Positions 11,637 to 22,899 of a stretch of 64,000 bases of DNA are shown here, in pieces. Positions within the stretch are counted from its first letter, which is position 1, and each line of letters opens with the position of its first letter. The stretch covers positions 13,567,992 through 13,631,991 of the forward strand of contig OY821746.1 in the NCBI GenBank assembly GCA_963682055.1. The letters run 5' to 3'. The notes beneath the pieces were generated by a model, which was not told the DNA's origin, made no database searches, and saw only the letters and a program-made list of their open reading frames with translations. Origin of the DNA: Primula veris. Lineage: Eukaryota; Streptophyta; Magnoliopsida; Ericales; Primulaceae. The translations under genes and the position numbers were made by a program.

Positions 11637-12498
11637 TAGGGTTGAGAAAAATCTCGAAATCCCGACCCGTCCCGAAATTTCTCGACCCGATGTCGGGTTT
11701 TGTCCCGACTCGACAAACTTCGGGATCAGGATCGGGTGACAATTTTGATTTCGTTAGGTGTCCGGATCCGATCCGATTTTTTAATTTATTTATATTTTAT
11801 ATAAAAATATAAATTAATTTATATCAAATGCAAGTGATGAGAATCGAATTTATACCTCTAGCATACAACGTAAGCACCCTACCATATAAGCTACAATTTT
11901 TTTTGTTTTATATATTAGTCATAATTATATAAGTATAATATAGATTTATAGTTTTGAATATATGAAACTATTAAAATAAAAAATATACTCAAATTAAAAA
12001 ATTATATTGTTATTTTCAAGAAAGATAAATGATTATTATTTTCCGATTATAAAAATTATAATGATAATGTATCTCATTTAGTATGATAATTGTTTCTTGT
12101 GTGAATAAAAATAAATACTCAAACAATCTGATAAAAAATTTATCAATTTTTTTATCTACTCCATTATTTATAGTTTCACACTATTTTTTCTACTATATGT
12201 TAATTTCTTTTTTCATTTATTATGAATGTTATTTTTAAATTAGGATTATGTTTCGTATTAATAACATATTTAGACTTCTCAAATGAAAATTGTTAATAAA
12301 AAAGACGTCGTCGTAAAATAAAAAAATATATTGGGAGATTTGGGATAAACCTATCCCGACCCTACAGGATCCCGAAAATTTGGCGGGTCCCGACTTTTAT
12401 CGGGTCGGGATCGGGATTTTTTTTCACTTTCAAAAGTAATCGGGTCGGGATACAGGTTAAACGTTTACGGGTCGGGTTCCGATCCTAACTCACCCCTA
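11637..12498. mobile_element. hAT element (non-autonomous) with tRNA-like module
   Basis: The termini TAGGGTTGAG (left) and CTCACCCCTA (right) are inverted with one mismatch. They are flanked by the perfect 8-bp duplication ATGAATTC at 11629-11636 and 12499-12506, diagnostic of hAT elements. Subterminal regions hold repeated CCCGACCCG/CGGGTCGGG motifs. The interior is AT-rich, with a tRNA-like segment near the left third and no transposase. A divergent relative lies near 27.1-28.0 kb. Confidence 0.8.
11840..11895 (-). other. tRNA-like A-box/B-box module inside a hAT element
   Basis: On the minus strand TAGCTTATATGGT (11893-11881) looks like a tRNA D-arm/A box, and AAATTCGATTC (11851-11841) like a T-arm/B box. 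Their starts are 42 bases apart, close to the spacing in real tRNAs, and an anticodon-arm-like GCTTACGTTGTATGC lies between. No acceptor stem pairs around it, so it is not called as a functional tRNA gene. Confidence 0.55.
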
Positions 12499-12983
12499 AT
12501 GAATTCTATGGATCAAAAGCTTTTATATATTATTTTATCTTTTTATCTTTCTTTTCGTTACCATATTGAGCATTTAAGTTTATATATGTATTTATACATA
12601 TATCTTTGTAATAATACAGCGATTTAAGAGTATATAACAAAAGATTGAAAGCGGTACAACGTCCAAATTGAGTTGTATATTTGAATAATTAATGGCGTTA
12701 TTAAACTATTAAAGTCGGTTTTTTATTGCCTAAATTGCAGTATTAGCAACGGTTAGGTTACATTCGCCGTAAAAACTAACATTTTGGAGGAGGTTTACGA
12801 TCGCCTTATAAACTGATTCAAAAACCGCCTAAATTTTTTTGAGGCGATTGTGAACCGCCTTTAAACTTTTAGCAACGCTTACGGAAATGACGGTCCGTAA
12901 ACCGTCAAAAACCGCGTCAAAAGATTTTAAAGACGGTTTTATTATTTTTATGGATTTTATTGGCTTGTTTTCTAGTAGTGAAT

Positions 12984-15578
12984 ATAACTAACAAAATCAT
13001 TTGAATCCAAGACAATGTTTTTATAGAAATCATATAAAGATCCAAAAACAACAACAACAATAACAACAGAAAACAGGTCAAAAATCAAGGTCCGGTCCAT
13101 TTGGGTTGAGCCGTATCATGTGCAAAGATGCCTTGGAGTCGGGTCGTGTTTACTAAAATATGATCCATCTGTTATCCCTAACCGAATGCAATGTTTGTGT
13201 TTTGCAACTTAAATCATATAATCATTTTCTAATACCATGCTACCACGGTTTTCCAAATGTTGCACTTTGATATCATTTCTCGTCTAAGTTCACTACTAAT
13301 CATGGTGCCACCATATGCTAGGGTTCAATCTCCATGGGCAAATGATGTAAACAAAAAGTGTAAGTGTTAAATGTTACAAACATCGATTGATTGTTATATA
13401 TGAGCTGATAATAATTAATTTTTTGAAATAGTACCAAACGGTAATTAATTTGCTATTGGCACACTTATAAAAGGGAATTGCCCCGCATCCCAATAGGTTA
13501 TATAGCATGCACACATTCCTCCTTTTTAGTTCTTTCTCTTTTTCTTTTTCATTAAACTCAAATGTTGCTTCTATCTTATCTAATCTAACTAATATAATAA
13601 TCGGCACTTTGACATGCGTGTGCTTTGTTTGGTTAGTTTTTTGGTCCGTTGCTTTTTACAGGGATTTTCTCAACTTAACTGACTCATTTATCTTTACGGT
13701 CACAGTCAAATAAGAAAGGGTACAACTCATAAACTCAGCAATTTGACACGCCTTCATACGTGTCATCGTTTGTATAATAAAACTCAAAATTCCTCCATCA
13801 GCCTACTTCATACGTAACCCTTCACTTTTACACAATTTTGGCAAATCCAAAAAACTCGCCTCAATCAGAGAGAGAGAGATAGATGAGATGAGATGAGATG
13901 AGAGAGCGGATTTAGTACACTACGGCTCCAATTAAGCTTTGCTCCAGTTTTATTTTATTCATTTTGCATATGCATTTCTATTACTATTTCGTGTCGCACC
14001 AAATCGCTCACCTCTCCTTCAATTGCGTATCTTTCTATCTTCTACTTTAAGGGCAATTAGTCCTCTTCTTTTCCTGGTAGATGCTCATCTACATATTCTT
14101 AGTAAGATTATAGATTTTTAGGAAATTTGGGTAAAACGAATTAGGAATTACTTTTCCTACTAGTTAATTTTGATCATATTCTTTTCCTTTTATTTTCATC
14201 TAAACTAAATATATTCTTTAAGAAAATAGTTGCAACGTGTTTGTTGGAATCCTAAATAGGAATACCACAATGTTTGCTTAAATTTGTAATTAAGCATATC
14301 TATACACGAGATTGTAAGATAACTAATTCCATATCAATTCAATTTTAAGAGCCGGATAACATGTCTTTGAGATTGCTAAATAGGAAATGTAATTTTAAAA
14401 GGTCGCAGAACATAATATGTATCTCATGTCTAGCAGATCAATATGCAGTCATATACTAACGCATCGCCGAACGCGGAATATTTATTTTACTTAATTTTGC
14501 ATTTTGGTTCAAGTTCAACTGCAGTTTACATTATTTACTTTTATCTTATGGGATAAATTCATCTGTTTGTTCAAGAAAATTAGATTTTATCATCATCTTT
14601 GTTGATGAGGCTAATGATAAAGTTTCTTGACGGAACTAGAACTTACTATTCACGTGCCGACATTGTTCTGCGTAGTCCATTTTCTTCAGTATGAAGTCAT
14701 GTTTTCAAATTATACAGTCATAACCATTGGTGTAGCTGCCTGTAAAAATAAAATTCTGTAAATTCAAATATTCAAGAGAGCATAACCAAATTGGAGAATT
14801 AGATTAGTTATACCAATTAAATTGCTAAAGCCAAATGGAATTTTGATAAAATCCATAAGAGTTTGGAAAATTTAGACGAGAAATAGAGAAAATATAGACG
14901 AGAAACGGAGAATTTAGGAAAGATAAACAGATTAGGGTTGCCCATTTTCATAAACTAATCAATTCATAATCCAAACTGAGAGCAAAATCTCTCTACAAAT
15001 AGGTTTCAAAAGGACCGAAAGTACGAATAAACAAATAACAAGATAGTCAAATAAATAATATTAAATGATAAAAAGAACCGGTCTTATCAATTTTTTATTT
15101 ATACATTAGAAAAATATGTTTACATTTAGTGTTAAAAATCTCCTGGTTTCTGTTTGTATTAGTCGGTTTCGGCCAACTCTTTCCTAAAAATTCAGTACAA
15201 CTATTGTTCGGTTTTCTGTTTTGCTAGCATACAGAAGGATACATTTCTTATTCCAAACATGACTTGGTTCCGGCTACAAATATGAAATGAGAAACGTTGA
15301 CGGTGAAAAGATCAACTCAAATACTATTTTTTTTACTAATGTGAACCGGGATATCTTGTTATTATTATTTTCATGAAGATTCATAAATAATTTTGTCCAT
15401 GAAGGATTATTTCATATCATTCCCTTATTTGTGTGTAATAATATGTGGTCATGAATGTTTGTTTGGTGGCAGAGATGAACAACTTTTGAACTAACGCAAT
15501 GTTGGTTTAAAAAATTAGATTAGAAACTAATGGGTTATTGGACTTGCCTGGAGCTAGCCTAATTAACTTTTTTTTTAT
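12984..15578. other. no gene seen; (GATGA)n short repeat
   Basis: AT-rich intergenic DNA between the two CACTA elements. A short GATGA tandem with flanking GA repeats lies at 13867-13910. Short open frames (for example 13374-13713 and 13939-14121) show no recognisable protein and are treated as chance. Confidence 0.4.
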
Positions 15579-16192
15579 GTCCACTACAAGAAAATTAACA
15601 GTTGGCAACAGAATATTCTGTTTATATTTGAGCAATTTTGTTGCTGATCGGTGATCGGCAACATATTAACAACATAAACTACTATGATACTGTTTGGCTT
15701 GTGGCTGATTTTTAGTAACACTTATGTTGTTACTAATTTCAGTCAGCAACATAATTGTAACAAGTTTATTCTGTTGCCACTTGTATGCATAGTGCAACAT
15801 ATTTTGCAACACATCTGTAACACATACATATTGTTGCAAATCAGTTACAATTTTGAGATAGATTATTTTATTATATAACTACTTGTAGCTACTCATGTCG
15901 GTATTGTGTTGCTATTTCTTTATTTTATTTTTTAAAAAGTTTTTAATGTGATGCTAAATTGTTACTAATATGTTGCTACATTCTTTTGGTGTAAGAAAAA
16001 TATGTTGCTAATTGTTAGAAATCTAATACACTCATTTAAATAAAATAGTATAATATATATATAATTAAATATTACATTTATATATCTAATAGTCAAACAA
16101 AAACCAATCAGTACAGAACATCATTTTCATTACACATGATGGAAAATATTACAAATCAAATTACATTGTACCATAATCTCCGCCATCCCAAA

Positions 16193-16304
16193 ACCAAAAG
16201 TCAGTGTTCTAATACGCCTATCCAAAAATCATTGTTCACGTACGCCTACCCAAAAGTCATTGTTATCACACGCCTACCCAAAAGTCATTGTTTTCATACG
16301 CATA
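16193..16304 (+). repeat. 28-bp tandem repeat, 4 copies
   Basis: Units built on ACGCCTACCCAAAAGTCATT recur with a 28-base period just downstream (minus-strand sense) of the CACTA gene. Confidence 0.75.
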
Positions 16305-16397
16305 TTGTTAGGCCCTACGACCTCAAGTTTAACATAAACCTAAAACATACAAAAAAAAAGTTATCGCCACTACACTTTGACCGCTACCAATGTTATC

Positions 16398-18042
16398 CTA
16401 ATCCTCAAGATCGTTGAGGCCATCCTCGGCCATGTCTTCATTCCCGACCTCATCATCCGAATTAACTTTGTTCTCAAGATTACGTACCTGACTTTACAAA
16501 GTGACGGTCAGAGTCGCTAATAAGTTCTGCGAGAAGTGTCCTTTCATAAAGACCCATTCTTGATTCGACTGATTTCCCGATACGTCTCCGGACATTCTCC
16601 TCACTTTGCAACCCAAATTCAGTTAACGATCCTTCAATAAAGTCTTGAAGCATGCTAATAGAAATCTGTTGCGGTAGTGTCGAACTTGATGCACCTGAAT
16701 TCGAGTTGTTGGCGAGGATAGATGAGCTCTGTGATCCTAAACCGTAGACGGTGCCTTCCTTGTTCATACCACCAACTACCCCCATAAATATCGCATCATC
16801 ATTAGGTACATCAGATTCGTCTGAAATCTGGGAGAGCTCTAGCTTTTTCGCTACAAACGCAGCCTACGATTGAAAATATAAATATATGTTAAACATAAAA
16901 AGTATGTTCCATCCAAACAAAGCAAACTAGTTTTTTCGCCACAAACGCAGCCTACATAAAACTAGCTTTAAAAATAGTTATGCATGGCTTGTTTGATTGT
17001 AGCTTGTGAGAAAATGCTAACATATTGGAAAATAAGATTGCTTCATTCAGCTTTAAATCTGTACCATTTTCAGTCTGGACAACCGGAAAGCTCTTTTTTT
17101 AAGGTGGGTAACCAATTAAATGCAACTGAAAAGCAAAGAGAAGGCAAAGTAAGTTGAACATAAAACTGCAATCAACCAACAATGAATCTAACAATATTGG
17201 GGTAGTTAACTAGCTCACATTGGCCTCGATGCAACTTCCATAATCAAATTTAAAAATTCAGGTTCTCAACAACAAAGAAGACATGCATATCTAACCAAGA
17301 TACACAGGCAGTTTTTGAATGAATCTAGGTAAGAACATCAAATGATTCGTGCCCATGTGTATAGACTTTTTTAGTCCCAGTCAGCAAGGGGAGCTTAAAA
17401 ACTTGATAAACCAGTAAAAGTACTGAGCTGTCAAAGCAATTTAACATAAGCAACAAAAAATGTCTCATATTTCACAAAGACGATAAAGAAACACTGGAAA
17501 TTGCCTTTTTATTTTGTGATGCTTTGTATACACATAATGCGGCTTAACACAGGGTGGCATTGCTTGTAACTTTTAGTGCTGTTTGGAGGGCCACAACTAC
17601 CTACAATTGTTCATATAGGAAAAAATAGGTTGATATGCCAATAATTTTTTCTTACATTGATGGCAGCAGACTTTTCATCGACAAACAAATTGTCTTTTTT
17701 CTTCCTATGCATTAGTTCGAATAACTCGTTGCAAGTAGGCTTTCTTTTGTTTTTAACTTCAAAGCGAATCGCATGCTCAGAGGATGTGATTGAACCACCG
17801 GTATGCTTAGAGCATTGTCCATTAGCGCCCATACGTGCCAACATTTTCTTGCGCGAGAGCTCTAAAGCTTCGGGAGTGTTCCAATCTGCCTTCCACTTGT
17901 TCCATACAGCGGGCGGAATGTAGTCTCTAACTTGTGAATCGTTCTTTCGGTCATTTATAAAGTCACGATAGCGTCTTCCTACTGTTTTTCTCCAGCACTC
18001 TCTAACTGCCAGTTCAGCCCCTCTTTGCCAATTGAAGTATTT
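16398..18042 (-). pseudogene. plant Ptta/En/Spm-type transposase-associated protein, decayed
   Basis: Two minus-strand exons can be joined. The upstream exon 18042-17656 follows a TGTAG acceptor and ends at a GTAAGA donor. It encodes a segment with RECWRKTVGRRYRDFI, PPAVWNKWKADW, GGSITSSEHAIRFE, then RKPTCNELFELMHRKK and VDEKSAAIN. This matches my memory of the plant PF03004 Transposase_24 domain found with CACTA elements. The second exon (about 16862-16480) continues in phase as AAFVAKKLELSQISDESDVP and carries a Ser/Asn-rich tail region. Its frame then breaks near 16485. A C-terminus in another frame (VRNLENKVNSDDE to a stop at 16398) shows a frameshift and a stop. The 5' exons were not found. 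The role would be within CACTA transposition; this copy looks dead. Confidence 0.6.
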
Positions 18043-19441
18043 CTACATGACAACAATATGCCAAATAAGCATAAACTTGGTATAGATATACAAAATATAT
18101 TTTGCATATACATGTATAGGAAGGACTACATTAAACCCAGAATCGAATTAGTCGCCTCTGTGAAACTTGAGGAGAAAATCACAAAAACGCAAACTACAAG
18201 GACTTAAAACAGAGCTAATCCAGAAATTAAGAAAACCTGAAAGATCCGAGGTGGCGGAGAGAGGATTAGACCTGAGCTAGAGCGCAGCGATCTTCGCCCT
18301 TGAATAAAACGGAACAATATGGGAGAATAGATACGTAACATTCGATATGTTACCAGCGAACGGAGGGATGAGTGAGTTCGATACGTAACATTCGATATGT
18401 TACGAGATGAGGAGCGTGGACTTCGAGTACGAGAACGAATAACAACTAAAAACAAACTATCAAGACTTTAATCGAATATGATGGATCATTTTATTCTTGT
18501 TTGTGTATATGTTCAAAATCCTACTGTAATAAAGATCATGTCCATCACCTATTTTCCGATACGGACCAAATCTGTAACTTCCGTGAAACTTGAGGATTAA
18601 AACGTAAAAACTACTCATCTGTTTACACACAAAGCAAAATATTTAGTATTCAATTGCTTATCAATAACCTAATGTTCGGATTTTGACAATTAACAATTTT
18701 GTCGATAAAGGTATTGTGAAAAAAAGTTGATAATTTTGTCGATTTTGGTATTGTGAAGTAAATAAACCCAAAGGGGAAATTAACAATTCAGTATCATAAA
18801 CAGTATCTCAAAAGCAAGAATATAAGTCAGCAGGACACCAAACAACATGGAAATTTTCAACCAATTTTGTATTTATCAGTTAACAATTGTAGTTTAAAAC
18901 TCAAACTCATGATATAAAGACAATTTCCAATGTAGTATTCAAACGTTATCCATATCTGAGATCTATAAATCTAGATTTTAAAATTTGGGGTTATGTTTCA
19001 AACTTTAGACAAAAAGAAACCTTCTAAAGATGAATATCTAAAGAAATAATACTACACACATATACACATACACTTAATTTGGTGATACACACACCTCTTA
19101 CATAGACTCAAGCATTAGATGCACATACACATGATTTTAAATTGGAAAAGGCTGAAAATACATTGTATAATTGCAACAATTATTGCATACTAGACACACA
19201 ATAACCGGATTGAAGCTAACATAAACAGGTAAACCATAATTGTAGCAAGTCCAGAACATAAATAAACACAAAAAAATAAAAATTGTATAATTATAAGGAT
19301 ATAGAAAATAACATACACAAAAATCAGAATTAAACCAACATAAACGTGTTTAGGAAAAAAGGAAGAAGAAAAGAGAAAGGGAGATAGAGACCTGTAAGTA
19401 GAAGAGTTGAGCGGCGGGTAATTAGATCTAGGGTTCTGTTT

Positions 19442-19444
19442 TGG

Positions 19445-19507
<63 letters not shown>
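19442..19507. repeat. (GT)n-(GA)n compound microsatellite
   Basis: A GT run is followed by a GA run inside the CACTA element. On the minus strand an AACCCTAGA motif and a CTTACAG acceptor-like site follow, so this may be the leader of the element's minus-strand transcript. Confidence 0.8.
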
Positions 19508-19556
19508 GGAGAGACGTGTCTTATTATTGTCTAAATGTTGAAATGAAAAGAAACAG

Positions 19557-19712
19557 GGGGAAACATGTAGAAAAGGAAAATTAAGGTGGGAAATCTAAAA
19601 TAGAAAGGGGGAAATATGTACAAAACAAAAATTAAGGTGGGAAATCTAAAAAAGAAAGGGGGAAACATGTACAAAACGAAAATTAAGGTGGGAAATCTAA
19701 AAAAGAAAGGGG
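19557..19712. repeat. 51-bp tandem repeat, about 3 copies
   Basis: Copies start with the block TTAAGGTGGGAAATCTAAAA at 19581, 19632 and 19683, an exact 51-base period. The period is a multiple of three, so a minus-strand frame stays open as a 17-residue repeat. This is not evidence of a gene. Confidence 0.85.
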
Positions 19713-21656
19713 AAAACAAACAATAGTCACGCACCAATTTTGCCAAAATATATTTGTTTTTTTATATTATAAGTTATGAAATTTCAATTATACGGCATAA
19801 AAATTTCCTTTAAAACATATATATTTTCTTAATACATTCATAACTAATTTTCATCCTAATCTCATTATTTATCGTGTTCAGCATCAACAGTCAATCGGCT
19901 ATATATAAATTTGATAGCTAATTTAGGATTAAGAGCGTTTAAAAGGTGCTGAGTGCTGACTAGTAAATATGTGTCCAGTATTATCATTATTTTGAAATGC
20001 ATTCATAGAAACTAAGTTATTACTATCTTTTAAGCATTTGATGGAAATGTTATGATAATTTGAGAAATTAAAAACTATTATATGTTTAATATAGTCCTTG
20101 CCATTTTGTTTTGAGAAAATATAAAGGTTTTCAGAAATCGTTATTTTGTTCTCCCGTCATCATTGCATTTGCACCCCCACTTTTGTACGCCTATTGTACA
20201 CGTGTAATTCAAAATAAAATGAACCAAAGTTAGAAAATCATCGACTAAGTAAGCAATACCAATTGACCCCTCCACCTTATGTGTATATTTAAACGTATTT
20301 GTCAAGTGATTAAAATACCTCTCAAACGTGTACATTCACCGAAATTGCATCGGATTCGTAATTTTGGCTTTTTTAAGAAAGATGTATGAGAAAATGGTCT
20401 GTTGAGCCAAAAAAGTTAGGGAAAATATAAATTTAAAGTTATGCAAGATGATTGGAATTGTTTTTCAAGTCTTTCACATATCCAACACGAATAGTTATGC
20501 ACCTGAGCTCTTTGGAAAACAAGTTAAACTCCGTAAAGAACTTCTCAAACACGTCTTGGGGTAATTCTTGATACAAAATCAGTGTTATTTGCATGAAAAC
20601 ATGACAATTTCATTACAGATCACAATATTTGTTCATTCAACCCAACTACTCAAAGTTTAATCTTACATGGTGTTTAATTATTATCAAATCTTTAATGTAA
20701 AAGATTAAGTACTTTTAAGATTTTGTTTTTTAAACAAAATTATTAGTATCTTATCTAGATTATGTTACTAAATTATGATACAGTTTAGTTGTTATGAGCA
20801 ATAATTAAATAAATATTTAACTATAGCAACATATTTGTATGTTGTTAATTTTATGGGGAGACCGTGTTGCTGAATTGATACTAATTTTGTTACTGACTTT
20901 GTTCAGGAAAATTAGCAACTTTTTTAGCAACAAATTACGGTGTTGCTAAATTTAAGTTGCTAAATAGTTGGTAATTTTGTTGCTAAATATTTCAAACAAT
21001 TTATGTTGTTGTTTTGTTAGTGTTCTGTTGCTGATTAGCAACAGATTTTGAGTACCTGTGTTGCTATCTGTTATATTTCTTGTAGCGGTCGGCTGTAAAT
21101 TCAAAGTTGACATGCTTTTTCACTTTTTCTTTATTTGCACCGTCTTTAATTATTTTATATTTCTTTGCTGGTTGCAATGATCTAACTTCTTTTTTAAGGT
21201 CAAATTTTGATTCCTGGATCTTCAAAAAGATGTTAGAATGCGTAGTGCTCTGAAGTAGTAGGGGCGGCCACGCTACGGATCGGTACAGATTTGTTTCAAT
21301 TTTAACACAGTCTGTAAAATAAATGGCGGAGCGGATTGAGACGGATTGATAAAATTTTAATCGCTACCCAACTCAATCCAACCCGTTACAATTAAAACCC
21401 CAACCCAATCCAATCCAAACCGCAAAATAAATTGCGGGTTAGGCGGGTTGGGGCGGGTTGGTTTTAGATTGATTCTTAAATTTTTATTTTGGTCATTTAT
21501 TTTTCATAGTTTGCATAATCAACCCAAATTTTAAAATAAATTGAATATTTCAAACAGAAATATAAATTAAACTCAATCAAAGTACATTTAGAACATTTAC
21601 GAATAAGTAATAAAACTAAAATATAACAATAATTAAAGGTTGCTATCTTAAAATAC

Positions 21657-21660
<4 letters not shown>

Positions 21661-21728
<68 letters not shown>
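21661..21728. repeat. (TA)34 microsatellite
   Basis: Uninterrupted TA repeat on the left of the foldback insertion. Confidence 0.95.
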
Positions 21729-21731
<3 letters not shown>

Positions 21732-22067
21732 AGATGTTATATGAACATCAACTCAGACATCAACTTAGATATTTTTTCGTAAAAACGCTCCAAATCAATA
21801 TTTGGTTAATGCAAATCTCCACGGTTTCACGACGGGAACACAAATATGCGGGTTTTTTTTTCGAGATGTATAATGACATGTTTTCAAAATTATGGTAAAA
21901 TTTAAAAATTCAAAACATGTCATTATACATCTCGGAAAAAAAAACAAAACGCATATATGTGTTCCCGTCGTGAAACCGTGTAGATTTGCATTAACCAACT
22001 CTTGATTTGGAGCGTTTTTACGAAAAATTATCCATTTGGGTGTTTTTCATGGTGTCTATATATCCTC

Positions 22068-22070
<3 letters not shown>
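21729..22070. mobile_element. foldback MITE with near-perfect hairpin
   Basis: Arms at about 21772-21882 and 21912-22027 are inverted copies (TTTTTCGTAAAAACGCTCCA at one end, its complement at the other) over some 110 bases with few mismatches and a loop of about 30 bases. The ends read GGGAG and CTCCC and sit inside a TA repeat. That is compatible with a TA target site, although the low-complexity flank prevents proof. Confidence 0.75.

Positions 22071-22115
<45 letters not shown>
22071..22115. repeat. (TA)n microsatellite
   Basis: Right-hand part of the TA repeat that flanks the foldback element. Confidence 0.9.
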
Positions 22116-22117
<2 letters not shown>

Positions 22118-22413
22118 GGGTTGAAACGGATTGGGACGGATTAACCCGCGGTTTGTGAACTTCAACCCTAACCCAACCCGCAAAATATATAACGGATTAC
22201 AAATTGATTTTTTTTGGACATTCAATCCATGCCAACCAGCCTCAATCCATACGGGTTGAGTTACGAGACGGATTTATGCATTTTTTGTTCACCACTACTC
22301 TAAACATTAATTGATTTTTTCGTTGAAATTTGCTGAGCCAAAAGAGGCCGATGTTTAAAGTTTTTTTTTACTCAGGTATTCAAAACAAATTTGTGACTAA
22401 TTATGAAGCTAAA

Positions 22414-22889
22414 GGAAAAATATACATTTACTACACCAAACTATAATATTGTTAACGATTTGGGTATCCACCTTTTAAATTTTCCAATTTGGGTATCACA
22501 CTATAATAACTTTCTAATTTAGTTACCACCATCTAAATAAATCACGGAACGTTTGACAAATATTAATTTGAGAGATTAATTTGACAATTTTGCACAAAAA
22601 TATGTTATATTAGAAAAAATTACTTCCCAATTTCACACATAAAAAAGATTAGCATATAATCCAAATTTTTGTTATGTGTGAAATTGTGAGAAACGTTTTT
22701 ATAGAATGACATATTTTTGTGCAAAATTGTCTTGTCAAATGTCACGTGACATGATTACGTGATTTATTTAGACAGTGGTACCTAAATTGGAAAGTTATTA
22801 TAGTGTGATAACTAAATTGGAAAATTTGAAAGATGGGTATCCAAATCGTTAAAAGCAGATAGTTTGATGTATTAAACCTATAAAACCCG
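22414..22889. mobile_element. Mutator-type MITE, 476 bp
   Basis: Terminal inverted repeats of about 140 bp are visible, including the shared block CACACTATAATAACTTTC and TCTAAATAAATCACG in inverted copies. A direct duplication TGAAGCTAAA lies at 22404-22413 and 22890-22899 (9-10 bp, Mutator-like). Non-coding. Confidence 0.8.
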
Positions 22890-22899
22890 TGAAGCTAAA

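Larger units (their letters stand above)
5193..12980. mobile_element. CACTA (En/Spm-type) element, non-autonomous, 7.8 kb
   Basis: The left end reads CACTACTAGAAAA and the right end TTTTCTAGTAGTG, a perfect 13-base inverted terminus starting with CACTA. It is bounded by the 3-bp target duplication AAT at 5190-5192 and 12981-12983. Both subterminal regions (5210-5370 and 12705-12960) are full of short CGGTTT/AAACCGCC motifs in both orientations, as expected of CACTA transposase-binding regions. No transposase coding is left inside. The interior is occupied by other elements and low-complexity arrays. The boundary call is strong. Confidence 0.85.
15582..21087 (-). mobile_element. CACTA element with decayed transposase-associated gene, 5.5 kb
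   Basis: The left end is CACTACAAGAAAATTAACAG. The right end is its inverted relative, reading CGCTACAAGAAATATAACAG on the minus strand (one change in the CACTA pentamer). A 3-bp duplication GTC flanks it (15579-15581 and 21088-21090). Subterminal regions are dense in GTTGCTAA and GGCAACA motifs. Minus-strand exons of a plant transposase-type protein lie inside. The strand given is that of the internal gene. Confidence 0.75.
21256..22297. mobile_element. hAT-like element, nested
   Basis: The left end TAGTAGGGGCGG and right end TTCACCACTA are roughly inverted. The flanks CTCTGAAG and CTCTAAAC match at 6 of 8 positions, so the call is tentative. Subterminal zones are rich in GCGGGTTGG/CCAACCCG motifs typical of plant hAT MITEs. 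A TA repeat with a foldback is nested inside. Confidence 0.5.

Noticed and set aside
11840..11895. Functional tRNA gene
   Set aside because: D- and T-arm-like motifs exist, but there is no pairing acceptor stem or clean cloverleaf; the same applies to 27361-27417, 36914-36970 and 23287-23348.
19531..19746. 71-residue repetitive minus-strand frame
   Set aside because: It is a 51-bp tandem repeat whose period keeps a frame open.
21795..21998. 67-residue minus-strand frame
   Set aside because: It spans the hairpin arms of a foldback element; its palindromic sequence is a by-product.
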